A stretch of 64,000 nucleotides of DNA, from positions 48,594 to 112,593 of the forward strand of contig CARJLX010000004.1 in NCBI GenBank assembly GCA_949001935.1. Reading direction: 5' to 3'. This document shows positions 61,628-64,000 of this stretch, piece by piece; within the stretch, counting starts at the first letter, position 1, and every line of letters begins with the position of its first letter. The position numbers and the translations under genes are program-made. The notes below the pieces were generated by a model. The model searched no databases, was not told where the DNA came from, and saw only the letters and a program-made list of their open reading frames with translations. Origin of the DNA: an uncultured Eubacteriales bacterium. GTDB lineage: Bacteria > Bacillota > Clostridia > Christensenellales > UBA1242.

Positions 61628-62422
61628 TTAAGTTTCCCAATCCCCTGTACCTTCTCGTGATGTTAACCATGTGAGACCTAGGCTCCAACTACCTCCATGA
61701 CCTATTTGATTTGTAGCCCAATTCACTGTATAACCTACAGGTATCTTAGCCTCAAATACTGAAATAAACTCGGCATTGGCATAACTTGGCATATTGAATG
61801 TAAAGCCTCCCAAGCCTGGACTTGCTGTTCCTACATTTGAAATTTTAAGTATTTGTGTATTATATGGGCTTTGTGGAAGTGATGTACTTTCTCTTGTAAA
61901 TATTACATTCCCATTATTTAAGTTATTATATACTACTACATTATTACCACTTGCAAAGAATGAATCGTTTCCATAGCCTCCATTTGAAATTTGTCTACCT
62001 AAATTCCCAATTTTCTCACCTTCACCACCAGCTGATACTGATCTCCAACCCTTGAAGGTATATCCCTCGCGTGTTGGAACGGGAAGAGTACGAGTTGTGC
62101 CATAATTTTGAGCATATGAAACATTGCTTGAACTTCCTGAAAGTGTTCCCCCATTTTGATTGAGAATTAAAGTTGTTTGGGCAATTGTCCAATATGCGTA
62201 TAATGTAGTATTTCCAGCCACTGCGGCATACAAATTGTTTATACATGCTCCATTTTCATTAACGTATTGCGTTCCACTACCATTTGCACCTGTAAAATAG
62301 CCTTTAAAATTGTAGCCCGCTCTTGTTGGCTTTGTTATGGTATAACTTAACATTAGCGTTGTACAACTTGAATCTAAATAATAATATATTGTTTCTCCAT
62401 TCACCACTTTTGTTGTGTTATA
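61628..62422 (-). pseudogene. Fragment 3: InlB-type repeats and a lectin-like part
   Basis: Between two in-frame TAA codons. It contains the end of repeat 4 (TRAGYNFKGYFTGANGSGTQY...TTLYAYW), repeat 5 (LNQNGGTLSGS...TREGYTFKGW) and about 110 residues of unassigned beta-rich sequence. The frame is the same as in fragments 2 and 4. Confidence 0.65.
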
Positions 62423-63302
62423 TTAATACCAATATGCGTCTGTTCCTCCACTACCGTTTTGTTTATTTAATGTCACTTTATATATATTAGGCGTCCATCT
62501 AGCAGTCAATGTCATATTTGAAAGACCAAATGTAAATACGGTTTGATCTGCATTTAATTCTCCTGCTCCCATCCATGCCCAACCATCAAAGGTATAACCT
62601 GGACGAGTTGGTTTCTCTAACGCATATGTTGATTGATATGTTTGCTGAACTACTGTATTTGTTGTCGACCCTTTATAACTTCCGCCATTTGGATTTATTG
62701 TTAATGTGTAATAGTCTACCTCCCAATATGCATACAACGTTGTATCTACATACAAATCGCAATTTCTTGCACTTGTTCCATCTGCATTGTAATATTTAGT
62801 TCCACTACCATTCTTGCCTGTATAGTATCCATGAAATGTATAGCCATATCTTATTGGATATCCTATTTTTGGCATAGCTGAATTATATGTCGCCGTCACA
62901 CTAGTCCATCCTCCATGGCCTTCTTGTTGATCTAATGTTATTGTATATGAATTTGCAGTCCATGCCGCATACAAAGTTGTATCACCTTTTAAATCATAAT
63001 TTGGTCTAACTCCTGTTCCAGTTGCGTAATAAAATTGCGTCCCTCCTCCGTTTGTGCTTGTATAATATCCTTTAAATGAATAGCCCCTCTTTGTTGGTAT
63101 AGTTATACTTGGAAGACTTGATGTTTGTTTATATTTTGCTATTGCACTTGTAGTACCTCCACTTCCTCCTTGTTGATCAAAGGTTACTAAATATCCTGAT
63201 TCAAAAGTAAAATTTAAAGTTATTATAGTTGAATTCTCATTTAATGAACCTGATTTTGGCCCTGTATATACATATCCAGTTTGTGGATAAGAAGTTATAT
63301 AT
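62423..63302 (-). pseudogene. Fragment 2: InlB-type repeats 1-4
   Basis: An open frame from the TA-repeat shift down to the TAA at 62423. It has four InlB-type repeats, each with G-Y-x-F-x-G and T-T-L-Y-A-x-W-type ends: RGYSFKGYYTS...TTLYAAW, YGYTFHGYYTGKNGSG...TTLYAYW, PGYTFDGW...MTLTARW, and the start of a fourth. Confidence 0.65.
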
Positions 63303-63519
63303 ACTGGCCAGAAGCAGAGGTAATCGCAACACTAAAAGAAGTATTAGATGTTATATCTTTTGTATATGTACTGCTGCCAGTGGGTATGGTTAGCCTTACT
63401 GAATTACCATAATTATTCGATCCACCATCAGTTGAAATGTTGGCGTTAATTGTAGCTGTAAATGATGCTTTAGTCTTCTCATTATTTATTATGGAGTTAA
63501 AAATCCCCCCCCCAGGCAC
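63295..63519 (-). pseudogene. Fragment 1: mature N-terminus
   Basis: From the G tract to a TAA within the TA repeat (63295-63297). Codes GGGIFNSIINNEKTKASFTATINANI and onward, ending AITSASGQYI. Removing one TA unit continues the reading as QYITSYPQTGYVYTG into fragment 2. Confidence 0.6.
63505..63513 (-). repeat. Homopolymeric G9 tract within the coding sequence
   Basis: Nine C on the plus strand, nine G in the coding sense, directly after the signal peptide. The only G/C run of this length I noticed in an A/T-rich window. G9 puts the signal peptide out of frame; G10 or G7 restores it. Confidence 0.75.
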
Positions 63520-63616
63520 GCACTTCCAGCACCTAGAAGAAGGGAAATGAGGATGGTTAACATACTATATACTCTTATTTTAGTTTTCATATGTTCTTTC
63601 CTTTTTTCTTATCTTT

Positions 63617-63645
63617 ATTATATACATTTATTCTTATTTTTACAA
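63617..63645 (-). promoter_or_regulatory. Promoter of the InlB-repeat gene
   Basis: On the minus strand TTGTAA (63640-63645), 17 bases, TATAAT (63617-63622). Confidence 0.65.
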
Positions 63646-63903
63646 ATGATTTATTATCAATTATAAATTTTATATTTTATTTTTTAAATCAGAATCTTAT
63701 TTTTGTAATAAAAAGCCAAAAACTTTTGCTATAAGAGTTTTTTACAAACGCAACCATCATTCGATATTATTTACTATTTTTCGCATAATGTCTAAAAGGT
63801 TAACATATCTCAAACGCGAAATGTGTCATATTTTATTATGTAATGGCAAAACAAATTAAATAATTAATATCAGCCACAAATTACTTTATAAACTTTCCTC
63901 ACA
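63646..63903. other. Gene-free stretch upstream of the InlB-repeat gene
   Basis: No gene recognised. It holds one weak hairpin with a T tract, AAAAACTTTT/AAGAGTTTTTT (63718-63743), which could end a short plus-strand transcript, but no gene lies before it. Confidence 0.5.
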
Positions 63904-63934
63904 AAAAAACTGAGTTAAACTAACTCAGTTTTTT
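63904..63934 (-). terminator. Terminator of the partial right-edge gene
   Basis: AAAAAACTGAGTTA, loop AAC, TAACTCAGTTTTTT. It is nearly symmetrical and contains the stop codon of the gene at the right edge. Confidence 0.75.
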
Positions 63935-63998
63935 CTACTTTTAGCCTTATTGTTTCTTCTAGCGCTTCATATGTGTAGGTTATGTCTTCCATTTCAGC
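63915..63998 (-). CDS. C-terminal end of an unidentified protein (partial)
   Basis: An open minus-strand frame enters from the right edge and ends at TAA (63915-63917) inside a terminator hairpin. The 27 residues end YEALEETIRLKVEKTELV, a charged helical tail. The rest is outside the window, so no family can be given. The two other minus frames stop within this stretch. Confidence 0.45.
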   Translation of the reverse strand, partial: AEMEDITYTYEALEETIRLKVEKTELV

Positions 63999-64000
63999 AA

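Larger units (their letters stand above)
60800..63590 (-). pseudogene. Broken InlB-repeat/GLUG-like surface protein gene, likely phase-variable
   Basis: One ancestral gene of about 2.8 kb in pieces. The ATG at 63590 (AAGGA upstream) starts a signal peptide, MKTKIRVYSMLTILISLLLG and onward, ending at ACLGGG. At G9 (63505-63513 on the plus strand as C9) this frame stops at 63489; one more G would join it to the next piece. A second shift lies at a TA repeat (63296-63303). After that one frame continues through five InlB/Flg_new-type repeats and a C-terminal GLUG-like beta-helix region, interrupted by TAA at 62423-62425 and 61628-61630. Promoter and terminator are intact. With all breaks mended the protein would have about 930 residues. 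Host-surface adhesion is the usual role of such repeats. Confidence 0.8.

Noticed and set aside
61628..62425. TAA reassigned as a sense codon
   Set aside because: TAA ends many intact genes in the window, so the in-frame TAA codons are better explained by gene decay or error.
1..64000. tRNA, rRNA, CRISPR arrays, insertion sequences, prophage
   Set aside because: I looked through the intergenic regions and saw no cloverleaf with CCA-type end, no regularly spaced repeats, and no transposase, integrase or phage structural gene.

Overview
The window comes from a low-GC, Gram-positive-type bacterium, most likely an uncultivated Clostridia-like Firmicute. The evidence is the set of gene families together: hrcA-grpE-dnaK-dnaJ behind a CIRCE element, a glycine T-box before glycyl-tRNA synthetase, a PASTA-tailed PBP next to rsmH, YugP-type peptidases, and DegV, DUF1846, DUF1540 and HelD proteins. 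Shine-Dalgarno sites are AGGAGG-like and promoters are TTGACA/TATAAT-like. The genetic code is standard: TGA and TAA are both used as stops. I see no tRNA, rRNA, CRISPR array, insertion sequence or prophage.

Layout. 1-8574 (+): end of a membrane protein, gyrA, helD, a gene-free stretch with duplicated DnaA-box-like repeats, hisS, a divergent MGMT-type gene, a PflX-like radical SAM gene and a small membrane protein. 8600-14311 (-): one tight six-gene operon (small TM protein, dnaB, TM protein, lipoprotein, gltX, Smr protein). 14475-16307 (-): typA, followed by an unusual hairpin. 16402-17616: a SLOG-family gene divergent from two near-identical XRE regulators, with six copies of one operator. 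17741-20166 (-): uvrB and a winged-helix-like membrane protein. 20293-23828 (-): a DapB-fold dehydrogenase, a SIMPL-domain protein and cardiolipin synthase. 23840-35473 (-): a single 11.6-kb gene for a surface protein of about 3,877 residues. 35945-39836 (+): ABC-F ATPase, a membrane protein, and T-box-glyQS. 39900-48904: a division cluster (CvpA-like, rsmH, FtsL-like, PASTA-PBP) followed by YugP-family peptidases, one of them catalytically dead, plus a DUF1540 protein. 49072-54488 (-): heat-shock operon hrcA-grpE-dnaK-hydrolase-dnaJ. 54725-60521: small membrane proteins, degV, DUF1846, tlyA, an unknown gene and radC. 60800-63590 (-): a broken, apparently phase-variable InlB-repeat surface gene. 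63915-end (-): tail of another gene.

How the parts relate. Most of the window is core housekeeping: topology, replication, repair, translation, envelope division and chaperones. The accessory interest lies in four places. (1) Two hairpins share a nearly constant loop but have unrelated stems; each sits 13-14 nt after a stop codon, of typA and of dnaK. (2) The SLOG/XRE locus has six operators, two of them bracketing a near-consensus promoter. (3) The surface-protein gene carries a G9 tract right after its signal peptide, a TA-repeat frameshift and two in-frame TAA codons. (4) Cys/His-rich metal-binding-like segments are attached to otherwise ordinary proteins, most strikingly the N-terminus of GrpE. 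A dispersed A/T-rich palindrome occurs four times, three of them just upstream of gyrA, uvrB and dnaJ.

All calls were made by reading the sequence; no database search was run. Families without a recognisable motif are left as unknown.
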